From NCBI RefSeq assembly GCF_000210295.1, contig NC_026735.1, positions 817,749-881,748 on the forward strand: DNA of 64,000 nucleotides, given 5' to 3'. This stretch comes from Trypanosoma brucei gambiense DAL972. Lineage: Eukaryota > Euglenozoa > Kinetoplastea > Trypanosomatida > Trypanosomatidae. Position numbers and translations under genes: made by a program. The notes under the pieces were generated by a model that worked only from the letters and a program-made list of their open reading frames with translations, was not told the origin of the DNA and searched no databases. Below, piece after piece: positions 31,364-41,015 of the stretch. Every line of letters starts with the position of its first letter. Position 1 is the first letter of the stretch.

Positions 31364-31561
31364 ATGCAGTTGCAGAGAGTCATCTGTTTTCTGCTCCTTC
31401 TCCGCTTGCTAATGATTTGTGTTTATGCGTGTTGCTTCCTTTTTTATATTGTAAGTAATAGAAGACAAAAAAGGGGATATTACATATTACATATTTTATT
31501 TTGTATGTTAGCATGGTTGCATAATTTATGCTGCTGTAGAGGCGTGTGTTATGGGTTGTAG
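31364..31561 (+). CDS. 65-codon small ORF upstream of transporter copy 1 (doubtful)
   Basis: ATG at 31364, 65 codons, stop TAG at 31559-31561. It has a strongly hydrophobic N-terminal half (ICFLLLLRLLMICVYACCF), a basic turn (SNRRQKRG) and a Cys-rich end (NLCCCRGVCYGL). The same frame and exact length are kept in units 2 and 3 without indels, which is the main argument for coding. Against it, several substitutions between copies 1 and 2 change amino acids (for example L16P and C47R), so there is no clear purifying signature. It could be a tail-anchored-like micropeptide or a chance frame in the transporter's 5' flank. Confidence 0.3.
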   Translation: MQLQRVICFLLLLRLLMICVYACCFLFYIVSNRRQKRGYYILHILFCMLAWLHNLCCCRGVCYGL

Positions 31562-32472
31562 TATTTGGAGAAGTTGTTTGACTTAAAGCTATAAAAGCTT
31601 GCCCTGTGTGTGATGGATTTTTAATTTATATAAACTTGTTTAACTTTATATTAGAATATAAATTTATTTATTGTCATTTAAATAGTTCCCCCATATGAGA
31701 AAACTAAATGAACACGTATATGCACGTAAATGTATATTTATATTCGCATATTTGTTGTTTATCTGAGTCATATCTGAGTAATGTTGGTAAGGTAAGAAAA
31801 TGACTGTGTAATAAATCATTTTTATTTGATATGCTTTGAGTGCGCGCGCGTGGGTTCATTAGTTCTATTATTAGAAAGGGAAACTGCAATAATTGTTTCA
31901 TTATTAAAAGTTCTTCATGACTCTTGTTTTTAAGTTTAGCATTTCGCTATTACTCAAATCATGTGAATTAAGGGAGAACTCATATCAGTATCATATGATG
32001 ATATTTGAAACACTTTAGAGACGCCTGATATTACTCAATACTCTAACTCTTTTTTTTTCTTTCATATCCATTGCATTTATATTGTGATATGATAAGTTGA
32101 TTTGTGTTAGCATTCAAATGCAGCATTGTTATTATTAATATTAACTTCCTTAAAGGAAATTAATTCGAAAGGAATGTTATTTTAAAAGGATTCAAATTGC
32201 AAGTAGCTATTCAGATAATGTTAATAATTGATACACAATTTTATATTTATTGTAGTTGTAGTAGTGTGCGTATTTCAACAAAGATGCCACTAATCTTGTA
32301 ATTACTCAATAGTTATAATGACACAATTCTATTTCTTGATAATTTGAGTCCCTGAATTTGTTGTTCCCTTTATATTTTTCACTTTGCTTTTCTTTTCTTC
32401 CATTTCATATATGTTTTTCTTTTTGTTATATAGACAAGCTTATTATATCACTATTTCAAGTAATTCAAAAAG
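31562..32472 (+). other. AT-rich upstream region of transporter copy 1
   Basis: About 0.9 kb of AT-rich DNA, without a believable gene, that is repeated before copies 2 (41016-41928) and 3 (51387-52300) at high identity. Its right end holds the splice acceptor region of the transporter. Confidence 0.75.
32368..32433 (+). promoter_or_regulatory. Trans-splice acceptor of transporter copy 1
   Basis: A pyrimidine-rich stretch ends in TATATAG, with AG at 32432-32433, 39 nt before the ATG. The same arrangement and spacing is kept at copies 2 (AG 41888-41889) and 3 (AG 52260-52261). Confidence 0.75.
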
Positions 32473-33864
32473 ATGGCAATGCTTGGTTTTGAGTCGACAG
32501 CTGAATTTTTTGTCTATCTCACGTTTATCTTTTTTGGGATGTCGGTGATGAATGTGACGAATGCCATTTACTCGAATTATGATTATTTCTCGGAATATTA
32601 CAAGTTTGCGCAGCGTAATGCAGATGCGATATCCTCCAATCCATCATTCTGGAAGCACATGTTCACGTATTATAATGTTGTTGTGTTTACGATGCAAGTG
32701 CTTTTGGAGGCTTTTATGCTCACACCATTGGGCCGACGGATTCCTATTAGTTGGCGTCTCATCTTTGGACTCACAATTCCTATGGTGGAGATTATTGTGA
32801 TTTTAGTGATCCCTGAAGTTGGAGGAAGCGAAGATGGTGCTATCGCAACTATGATGATAGTTGCTTTTGTTGGTGGTATTTCCAAAACACTTTGTGACTC
32901 CAGCAATGCTGCACTTGCGGGACCGTTTCCGACTAAATTCTATGGTGCCATCGTGTGGGGTCTTGCTGTCTCTGGCCTCATGACTTCATTTATGTCTATT
33001 GTTATCAAAGCATCGATGGACAGCAGTTTTGAAAGCAAGAGAGTTCAGTCCCAAATATACTTTGGATTAGTCATGCTTCTTCAGGTGGTTGCATGCGTCC
33101 TTCTTTTTCTTCTGAGGAAAAACCCATATGCCATTAAATATGCTGCAGAATTTAGGTATGCTGCGAGGAAGGATGGAAAAACAGATGATGGCGAAGATGA
33201 AAACGATGCAAAGGGAACAGGACCAGCAGACGAAGATGGGTATCCTGATGAAAAAGAGAACAAGAATGTATTGAATGCTGATATTGATCCAGATAAGATG
33301 AAGGATACGGATCAGGTTGAAGGCACTACCAACGCTCAGCAGATGCTTGACGCGAGTGTTATGGTTGTGGTGAAACGCATTTGGCCCATGTTGCTATCTT
33401 GCTTTTTTGTGTTCTTTGCGACACTTTTGGTCTTCCCTGGTGTATTCTTTGCCGTTAAAGGCTCGATGGATCTTAATAACTTTTGGTACTTTCCCGTTGC
33501 CATTGCCATGTTCAACTTGGGTGATTTCTTGTCTCGTCTTGTGCTGCAGTTCAAGCGGTTGCATGTGTCTCCGCGTATGGTTTTGATTGGTTCATTTGCA
33601 CGTGCACTTTTGATAATTCCTCTTTCTCTTTGTGTGTCCGGTGCAATTCCTGGTGTGGGGGTTCCTTTTACCGTTTCTCTCCTTTGGGGTCTCACAAATG
33701 GTTACTTTGGTGGCCTTTCAATGATTTATGGACCACGTACGGGATCCCTCACCACAGCGGGTCAACGCTCTCTTGCCGCCATTTGCATTAATGTTGCCCT
33801 TCTTATGGGTCTTTTTACTGGTGCTATGTTTGCGTTGGCTGTTAAGGAGGGACTTCCTGAATAA
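32473..33864 (+). CDS. Nucleoside transporter, ENT family (array copy 1)
   Basis: This encodes 463 residues, intact. It is an equilibrative nucleoside transporter family member of the T. brucei NT2-NT7/AT1 type, which in this parasite takes up purine nucleosides or nucleobases at the plasma membrane. It opens MAMLGFESTAEFFVYLTFIF, close to AT1's start. About eleven hydrophobic segments are visible: six before and five after a large acidic cytoplasmic loop (about residues 233-295, with DGEDEND, DEKENKN and DIDPDKMKDTDQVE). Conserved stretches include CDSSNAALAGPFPTKF, FNLGDFLSRL and the C-terminal TTAGQRSLAA. It differs from copies 2 and 3 mainly in the first extracellular loop (residues 37-55) and the acidic loop. 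A conserved stem-loop lies about 80 nt after the stop. Which NT number it corresponds to, I cannot say. Confidence 0.95.
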   Translation: MAMLGFESTAEFFVYLTFIFFGMSVMNVTNAIYSNYDYFSEYYKFAQRNADAISSNPSFWKHMFTYYNVVVFTMQVLLEAFMLTPLGRRIPISWRLIFGLTIPMVEIIVILVIPEVGGSEDGAIATMMIVAFVGGISKTLCDSSNAALAGPFPTKFYGAIVWGLAVSGLMTSFMSIVIKASMDSSFESKRVQSQIYFGLVMLLQVVACVLLFLLRKNPYAIKYAAEFRYAARKDGKTDDGEDENDAKGTGPADEDGYPDEKENKNVLNADIDPDKMKDTDQVEGTTNAQQMLDASVMVVVKRIWPMLLSCFFVFFATLLVFPGVFFAVKGSMDLNNFWYFPVAIAMFNLGDFLSRLVLQFKRLHVSPRMVLIGSFARALLIIPLSLCVSGAIPGVGVPFTVSLLWGLTNGYFGGLSMIYGPRTGSLTTAGQRSLAAICINVALLMGLFTGAMFALAVKEGLPE

Positions 33865-33944
33865 ATTTCTCAAAACTTGTAAATACTTTAAGTAATGACA
33901 TATCATTAGTTTTTAATTTATTAATGAAAAAGAAGATAAATGAT

Positions 33945-33970
33945 ACTCGATGCTGGTATCAGCTAGGAGT
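33945..33970 (+). promoter_or_regulatory. Conserved two-tier hairpin in 3' UTR of transporter copy 1 (candidate purine-response element)
   Basis: Inner stem GCTG (33952-33955) pairs with CAGC (33960-33963) around the tetraloop GTAT. Outer stem ACTC (33945-33948) pairs with GAGT (33967-33970). A symmetric 3x3 internal loop separates the stems. The element is conserved in all three transporter copies although flanking 3' UTR sequence is diverged. By analogy with the purine-responsive stem-loops reported in 3' UTRs of T. brucei NT8 and Leishmania NT3 mRNAs, it probably represses the transporter when purines are plentiful. Confidence 0.75.
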
Positions 33971-35320
33971 GGTGTGAATGATGCAATAAAAAGAAGGGTA
34001 AGGATAGTAAAGAAATGAGCGAGAAATTGAAATATGAGAAATAAGAATAAATTCTAGTTAGAAAAGAATTATATGATATTTGAGAGTAATGAAGCATATG
34101 CGTGCACACGTTATGTTGTTTTAAATGTGATAAATGGTATAAAAGAAGAAAGTACGTCTTTCCCTTTTCGTTTCTCTAAACTTGTGACTAAGTATAAATA
34201 AACATATCTGAAATCATTTTAAAAGAGAGAGAAGTGGACGGAGGACCGCAGTTGCGCGTTCATATAATTGTCTTTTTCTTTTTCCCCGTTTTCATTATGT
34301 TGTGATTGACTCCCTACAAATATCATAATTTCCTCCAATGTTTTGTGTAGCTTTCGTAATTTTTAACAGGAGAAATGATGGTGCAGATCCATTCTTTGGT
34401 GTATACTCAATTTTTGTCTTCTGTTGGATCAATTTCTTTTTGTTGAAACAAAAAAGCAAAAAGGAGGAAATAAAATATACGACTGTAGAAACATAAACGA
34501 ACTATCAAAAAAAAAAAACACATATACACATTTATAATATGTGTTCTTTCTGCACAAAAAAAAAAGAAATAAATTGTATTAGTTACAATGATAAAAAAAG
34601 CGGAGCCAGCAGGAAGTGATAATTACAATTTTCAACTCATCCCCTCTTGCCTATTTTACTATTCCCTTTCGCTTTTTGAGAAAATAACTAAAACAGTAAA
34701 ACAAGAGAGAGGATAGTAATAAATTGAATGAAATCAACAATACATTATTTTAAGAGGAAATTTGATTTTACTTTTTCTTTACTTTTCACTGTTTCTGTTT
34801 TTTGATTACTTTTACTTCCTTTCATTTCTTACTTTTTATTCCCATGACTGTGCTATGGTGTTACGGATATGTGTGTGTAAGTGAGGAATGTTGTGTGGAT
34901 TTGCTTCTATTATTGTTTACTTGCCTTTGGTTGTATATCACACGCCTGCTTATGTTTTCCCATATGTGTACGCCTGCAGCAAACAGTGTGGGAGTTTACT
35001 CCGTGACGTTTTCTCATAAATGTCGGGAGGCAAATGATTAAAGTAATTTTTCTTTGTTTAATGTATATCTGTATATGTTTGTCTGTTTATGTGTGTGTGT
35101 GTTTGATATGTTCAGAAATATGTTTAGATGCTTCAATAATAACTTCTCTTCCTTTCTATCTCTTATACAGTTATGTTGTTTACTTGTCACTGTTTTACTT
35201 TCAGGAAGGTATATAAATTAAGCTGAAGCAACGTATGTTCATTTGTGTATTAGACACATAAGTTTATTTCCAGCAGTTATATATGCGCGTGGTATGTATG
35301 TATGTGTGTGTGTGTGTGTG
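33971..35320 (+). other. AT-rich spacer, unit 1, ends in GT microsatellite at the gap
   Basis: No gene that I believe. Much of it (from about 34380) is repeated in units 2 and 3 (from about 43770 and 54145) with many small indels. It ends in TATG/TG dinucleotide repeats (about 35293-35320) that run straight into the assembly gap. Confidence 0.7.
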
Positions 35321-35420
35321 NNNNNNNNNNNNNNNNNNNNNNNNNNNNNNNNNNNNNNNNNNNNNNNNNNNNNNNNNNNNNNNNNNNNNNNNNNNNNNNN
35401 NNNNNNNNNNNNNNNNNNNN
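35321..35420. other. Assembly gap (100 N)
   Basis: Exactly 100 undetermined bases, a conventional placeholder. Alignment by eye to unit 2 (about 44660 to 45806) suggests that about 1.1 kb of spacer is missing here. Confidence 0.95.
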
Positions 35421-35577
35421 AGTAGCAATATACCTCAACACAGAGATGTACGCTCATGTAATCACTACACAAAAACCTTCTGAATGTTTTGAACGCACTG
35501 AGCGGATTGATGCGTCTCTCCAACCTTGAGTTGAAATGCACAACCCTTGAGTGTTGAGTTGGGATACATATTTTTAG

Positions 35578-38090
35578 ATGTCACTAGAGCTTGATGTGTG
35601 GAATGAAACTCTAGAGCTCATGCATATGGCTGATACTTATCATTGTCGTAACTTCCATGTTGGTACGATGATATGCGATTTGTTGGCAGTGATAGCTTTC
35701 AGTGGATTGTATGGTAGGTGGTGTTTCTCTGTTTGTTTTCTGTCACAGATGGCAATGGAAGCGTCGACTATCTTTTGTATTACTCAGAAGGGAAAATTCT
35801 CTGTTTAAGTAATGGTAATGTTGAATCGTTGATAAAACCAACGGAATAATCCATAAGCTAGTTTTAATTGGAGGAAAGCAGAATAGGAGAACTGCCCACT
35901 TTGATGTGTTGCCAACAAAGGAAAACAAGTGGTATGTATATTTTAGAACCCAGTATTTTTCTTTCTTATCCGATGTACTTCCCTAATGTTTGGATCTGAG
36001 AAATACCTAATGATGATTAATACGGTTAGAGTTAGGGCATTCTTTTGTGATGCTGAATATCGCATCTATTGATAACAGCAATCGATACGCCATACTCAAA
36101 CATAAATGAATTCTCACACGTTAACGCTGCTTCTGGTATCGCCAACCGTTATGTTCAATAGCTCGTTACGTGGGAGCATGAGTGGATGTAATGATGGATG
36201 CCGCTTCATCAAAGGCAGCTGCGTGATACTTATCTCAGAATATGTCAATGGTGTCGTATTATAGCCAAGTTTAAGTTTAATAATTAATCACAGTGATGTG
36301 TGTGGAAAAAGTGAGATTGTACCATTGCAGTGAGTGAACCGCTTTGCTTGGGACGTATTGCATTGTGCTGTGTGATTAAGCGCCGAGTTTGTTCACATCA
36401 TACGTATGATATTTAGTTACTGTCAACCCACCGGATTGGTGTGGGAGGAGTGTAAGGCATCGTGCGAGCATGGGACATATGTTTCATCGCAGTGTCACGG
36501 AGGTTTTAAGGTATGGTGGAATATGGGAGGTGGATTAGCTATAGATCTCTTTGTGCCTCCATCCCTTCGTGCTATGCTTTTTCTTTTCCCCTGAAACTGA
36601 CACAGTCTGTAGAGGCAGTGTGCTGAAGCTTCGCTAAGGTTTTGAAAGCAGGACTCACGACCCATCCCACACTGTGTAATGTGTGATGACCAGATTTGTT
36701 CTGAGGGAGCATCAAACCAATCGTGTACGATGGAAGTGTAGAACAGGAAGTAAAAGAAAGTGTATTATTATGTGCAGATGCGTATGAGGCACTGCTCACA
36801 ACACCTAAAGAAAGCAAAGTCACTCCTGACGGTTTTGATCATTTTATCAGTGTATCACAATCTAATCATTTCTGCTGTAGCAGGTTCGTTGCATAGTTGT
36901 GTGTATTCTGCTTTCAGAGTTGACATTCTGTCACTTACTGACCACTGTGGCGAGTGATGACGATGATATCGTCGGCTTTCCGGTATGAAAGGAAGTATCA
37001 CTTTACTCTTCTGCTCGTATAAGCGTGCTTTGTTCATCCGTGGAGCGGTGTTGTTATTGAAAAGGGGATGCTGAGTAGAATGGTGACTCAACACTTTTTC
37101 TTGTACTGAAGACATACTAAGAGGTTCTGTCAGCAGGACAGACTTGCGGTGGCCAGGTGGTTTCGCGACCTCAGGGACAACTTCCACATTGCACAAGGGG
37201 AACTTCTGCGTTTTGATGTGACAGGGCGCATGCTAGTGTTAGGATATCTGTACATTGGAATGGCAAGGTCTTCCAAGGAAGGAAGGGAGGTGTATAAACC
37301 AGTGAAGGGCTGCACAGGTACTGTGTCAGGTATGAAAGTGATAGAGGTCTCTAAGGAAGTGTCAGATGTGATTATACTCGGCAAGAGGTTGCTGCTCAAG
37401 GTTTTGATTATATACTTTCCGAAACAATCAAATGTTGCGAAAATTACGTTGAAAGAAAGTTTAGGGGGAGCAATGGGATAAGGGAAACCCTCACTGGATT
37501 CTTTTGTCGGGTATACAGCATGATAAGTGGAAGGTTTGGTGGAGAAACACGCAGGTACACCACACCCAATTGGTGGGAGAGTAGTAATGGCCGGGAGCAT
37601 TTACCGTGAGTGACAACTCTAACAATGGATGCTAAGGAGCTAATGTTGAAATGGTTTAAGAGATTAGAGAAAGGAATGACTAAATGGTTGTAGGTACGTA
37701 AATTGTGGGAAGCACTGAGGGAAAATGATGTAATGATGCGACGGACCAAGGGACTCGAATACCCAATATATTACAAGAAACGCTACTATTGAGTTGGGTG
37801 CAGAAACAAGTGAGAGACAAGCTGTTTGGGTAGTTGAAGTATCGACCACTGGGAAGGGTGAAGCGTGGGCAGGAAGGATCATCAAATCTTATCCTCCTTT
37901 CAGTTAATATGACTGAAGAAGCGAGAAAAGAAAAAGAATGGTTGTGAAAAGAGAAATTAGCGAAAAAGAATTAGTAGAAGCAATTGTGGCGTCAAAAAAA
38001 GACGTTAAGGGTAGCGTTAGTACAAATAGAAAAACAGCCAACTCTAAAAAATTGGTTTCCGACGTAAAGGAAGCGGTAACAGGTGAATAA
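35578..38090 (+). pseudogene. Decayed gene relic of unrecognised family, unit 1
   Basis: Gene-like peptides occur in shifting frames along about 2.5 kb. They include an opening MSLELDVWNETLELMHMADT (35578), EVKESVLLCADAYEALLTTP (about 36750), a 110-codon frame at 37149-37481 with WFRDLRDNFHIAQGELLRF, WFKRLEKGMTKW (about 37655) and a Lys-rich end that includes REISEKELVEAIVASKKDVK, terminating at TAA 38090. Stops and frameshifts interrupt every frame. The same relic recurs in units 2 and 3, and substitutions between copies are mostly amino-acid changing, so it is not maintained. I do not recognise the ancestor. A minus-strand frame over 37130-37600 is also open but equally unconstrained. Confidence 0.45.
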
Positions 38091-38563
38091 AACTATTTAA
38101 TTTGTACCAGTTTACATGTATGAAAATGACCTCATATGTGTGTGATTTGCTCCTGTTAACTCGGTGAACATCGGAACTGACACGTTGCTCAGTGCTATTG
38201 CAGCAGTGCACTCCAGTGTGATATCACTGGAACTATGAAACCTTATATTTCTTATGGCGTTGTATCAGTGCTTCCACTATGGTATCATTATGTTAACGTG
38301 AGCAGTATATTGTCACGTAGTGGACAACATGTCAACTAGTTTGTTTAAACTGTTGCTCTGTTGACAGCTTGTAATTCGTATCATTCTGTTGTGTTCTTTT
38401 CCTTTCTTGTTTATTCTTCCAAAATACTGTTATCGGAAGGACCCCCTTTATCCTTATTTTTGCATCTGCACTGGCTGTTTAAGCGGACCCCTTCCAATTG
38501 TTAGGCACAAAACGGTACATATATATATATTTCAAGAAAGCAACAGTGTGTAATTTAAAAACC

Positions 38564-39523
38564 ATGTCACGCGCATCGCTTCCTGTTATTGATGTTTCGC
38601 CCCTCTTTGGTGGTGAAGCTGCAGCAAAGGAAAGGGTCTCCAAGCAAATTGATAATGCGTGCAGAACATGGGGCTTCTTCTACATTGTGGGGCATCCGAT
38701 CCAGCAGGAGCAGATTGAGAGGGTGCTAGATGTAGCGAAGAATTATTTTTCACTCCCCATGGAAGAGAAGCTCAAATTGGACATTCGTAAAAGTAAGTTG
38801 TATCGTGGTTATATTGCTTTTGGGGCCGAGGACCCCGATGATGCTAAGGTCTACGGCTACGAGGGGTTCAATATGGGGCACCATCTTCCGAAGCACCACC
38901 CAGAGGTTATGGCAGGAGTGCCGCTCCGAGGACCGAACATCCACCCCACTCAGGTAAAGGGCTGGGCGGAGGAAATGGAAAATCAATATGACGATATGTG
39001 GGCCCTTTCACTTGTTATCCTGCGCGCTATGGCACTGGGACTCGGTCTGCGGGAAGATTTCTTCGACTCCAAGTTTATGGATCCGATGTGTGAATTGAAT
39101 ATAAAGCATTACCCTTCCCCAACCACTACAGGCAAAAAATCTCATTTGCTTATTGAGCACGCTGACTTTTGCGCTATTACATTACTCTATCAAGACGGTG
39201 TGGGTGGCTTGCAAATTCGGGGACTTTCCGGAGAGCTGATGGATGTGCCACCTGTTGAAGGAAGTTTTGTTGTCAACATTGGAGACATGATGGAGATGTG
39301 GACCAATGGCCAATACCGTTCTACCATGCACCGTGTTGTTCCGAGAAGTGGCACACGGTACTCCATGCCTTTTTTCTGTGTTCCAAACCCGAATGTCATT
39401 ATTAAGTGCCTCGACAACTGTCATTCGGAGGAGAATCCACCAAGGTACCCTCCAGTGCGGGCTGTTGACTGGATTTTGAAGCGGTTTGCGGAAGTGTTTT
39501 CGCTTGCAAAACCTAAAATGTAG
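38564..39523 (+). CDS. 2-oxoglutarate/Fe(II)-dependent dioxygenase, array copy 1
   Basis: This encodes 319 residues from the ATG at 38564; the frame is open upstream without a better start. It belongs to the isopenicillin-N-synthase-like 2OG-Fe(II) oxygenase group. There is an N-terminal DIOX_N-type region (LPVIDVSPL, WGFFYIVGH), then a jelly-roll core with the iron ligands His199-x-Asp201 (EHADF) and His256 (TMHRVV). The 2OG-binding Arg265-x-Ser267 follows (GTRYSMPF). All catalytic positions are present. Substrate is unknown; plant, bacterial and fungal relatives hydroxylate hormones, antibiotics or bases. Copy 2 at 48950 has an identical protein. I recall 'iron/ascorbate oxidoreductase family' genes interleaved with the nucleoside transporters on T. 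brucei chromosome 2, consistent with this. Confidence 0.93.
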   Translation: MSRASLPVIDVSPLFGGEAAAKERVSKQIDNACRTWGFFYIVGHPIQQEQIERVLDVAKNYFSLPMEEKLKLDIRKSKLYRGYIAFGAEDPDDAKVYGYEGFNMGHHLPKHHPEVMAGVPLRGPNIHPTQVKGWAEEMENQYDDMWALSLVILRAMALGLGLREDFFDSKFMDPMCELNIKHYPSPTTTGKKSHLLIEHADFCAITLLYQDGVGGLQIRGLSGELMDVPPVEGSFVVNIGDMMEMWTNGQYRSTMHRVVPRSGTRYSMPFFCVPNPNVIIKCLDNCHSEENPPRYPPVRAVDWILKRFAEVFSLAKPKM

Positions 39524-40817
39524 GAGTTCCTCTTAGTTTGCATTTCTTTTAGTATTTGCTTTATCAAGAATGGTATCAGGTCCTACGATTAGTAGTTGGT
39601 TTCAGATATGAATGATTTACATATGCGTAGTATCTGTCGTAGCGTAAGAGGTTCTGTGATTTAAAATCTGTGTGAAGACAGTACGGTAACGTATCTAGCC
39701 AGAATGAATATATTTCGCTCACTCTTTATTTTCAATGTAGGGAATTGTTAAAGTGGTAATAATATTTTTTCCCTCTTTCCTCTTCTTTTTTCATTATCAT
39801 CTTTGTAAGGAATGCTGTAAGGCTATCTTTTATCCTACTTTGATATCTTTATTTATTTCCTTATTACATTGGATAATGGATTGATATCTTCACTACGATG
39901 ACCACTGAAGTATTCTGACAAACAGTGGGTGCATGCTATTGTATGTTAGTTTGTGATGCAGTAGAGTTCTCCTTGGAAATATTTGTCTTTTTTTCCCTCT
40001 CTGAGGGGTTTCTACCTTTTTCTTTTCTCATTGCATTTTAAGGTTTAATTACGCATTAGAAATGCTACCCTTAACTTTGAAGTCATTCCTTCTTACACAG
40101 GTGTTATTTTGATGCGATCTCATGCGAGGAGAATGGAGGTAGATGGAGAATGAAAAAAACTCACATTCTCCGCCCACCCAATGGAGAGCATACATTTTAC
40201 CATAAAAGTCGTGGTTGAAGTATCTCCCCAAATAGGGCAAACTAATGTGAAAAGTTAACACCCAAGGGATGCATTGTTAAATATGTTGAAAGAGTGATGT
40301 GTATGTGGGGTTCGTACGTGAAGGATAAGGGGTTTTGAGGGTGCTTACTCTTATTGTGCTTTTAATTTTTTTTCTTGAGAAAGGAGGGTGGCCAATTATA
40401 TTATGTCACCTGACGAATGGGATTGCTGTGTATCACGCTATTTGTAATTGTTACATATATTGGTAAGGAATAATTTTTTTTGTTATGTGAATTTCAATGC
40501 GTTTGATGTTTTTTTCCACCGCACTTATGTTGAGTCTGTTCTGTACCTCTTACTGTATGTTGAACATACCATTCTCTATTATTTTCTTATCTTTCATTGT
40601 TTCAGCTTTCCAGGGGAAACACATGTGGTACATATGAGATGGAATACACTGAACGACACCTAACACTGTGGGAGAATGTGATAAATGCATGCAACTCAAT
40701 AGTTGAGAAATGTGTATTTTCTACACCTTAACATCAATTTTTTTTTTTTGAAAAAGACAAACTCACCGAGTGTTTAGTGACTGCGCTTCTTCAAAAATTT
40801 TTCCCTCAAGGCGTATT
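39524..40817 (+). other. Spacer between dioxygenase 1 and small ORF 2
   Basis: No gene seen. The first 0.68 kb is part of the near-identical block; from about 40208 the sequence diverges from unit 2's equivalent. Pyrimidine tracts occur at about 39768-39792 and 39986-40030. Confidence 0.7.
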
Positions 40818-41015
40818 ATGCAGTCGCGGAAGGTTATTTGTTTTCTGCTCTTTCTCCGCCTACCAATGATTTGTGTTTACACATGTAGCTTCCTTTTTTA
40901 TATTGTAAGTAATAGAAGACAAAAAAGGGGATATTATATATTACATATTTTATTTCGTATGTTAGCATGGTTGCATAATTTATGCTGCTGTAGAGGCGTG
41001 TGTTATGGGTTGTAG
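40818..41015 (+). CDS. 65-codon small ORF upstream of transporter copy 2 (doubtful)
   Basis: Same length and frame as the ORF at 31364, with about eight amino-acid differences concentrated in the first half (starts MQSRKVICFLLFLRLPMICV). The basic SNRRQKRG and Cys-rich NLCCCRGVCYGL parts are unchanged. Coding status is uncertain for the reasons given at copy 1. Confidence 0.3.
   Translation: MQSRKVICFLLFLRLPMICVYTCSFLFYIVSNRRQKRGYYILHILFRMLAWLHNLCCCRGVCYGL

Larger units (their letters stand above)
35421..40207 (+). repeat. Near-identical duplicated block, copy A
   Basis: This block matches 45807-50593 at a constant offset of 10386 with no indel. I saw only about five base differences. It includes the gene relic, the dioxygenase and the dioxygenase 3' flank. 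Divergence resumes abruptly at about 40208/50594. Confidence 0.9.

Noticed and set aside
35740..35850. Short stretch reading like a trans-sialidase segment (LLYYSEGKILCL)
   Set aside because: Only about a dozen residues of loose similarity; no Asp-box or other sialidase motif nearby.
37130..37600. 156-codon minus-strand frame present in all three units
   Set aside because: Changes between copies are largely amino-acid altering on both strands and no family is recognisable; it overlaps the plus-strand relic. Length alone is not enough.
39565..39590. GGTATCAGG in the dioxygenase 3' flank, resembling the loop of the transporter hairpin
   Set aside because: The inner GCTG/CAGC and outer stems are absent, so it cannot form the same structure.
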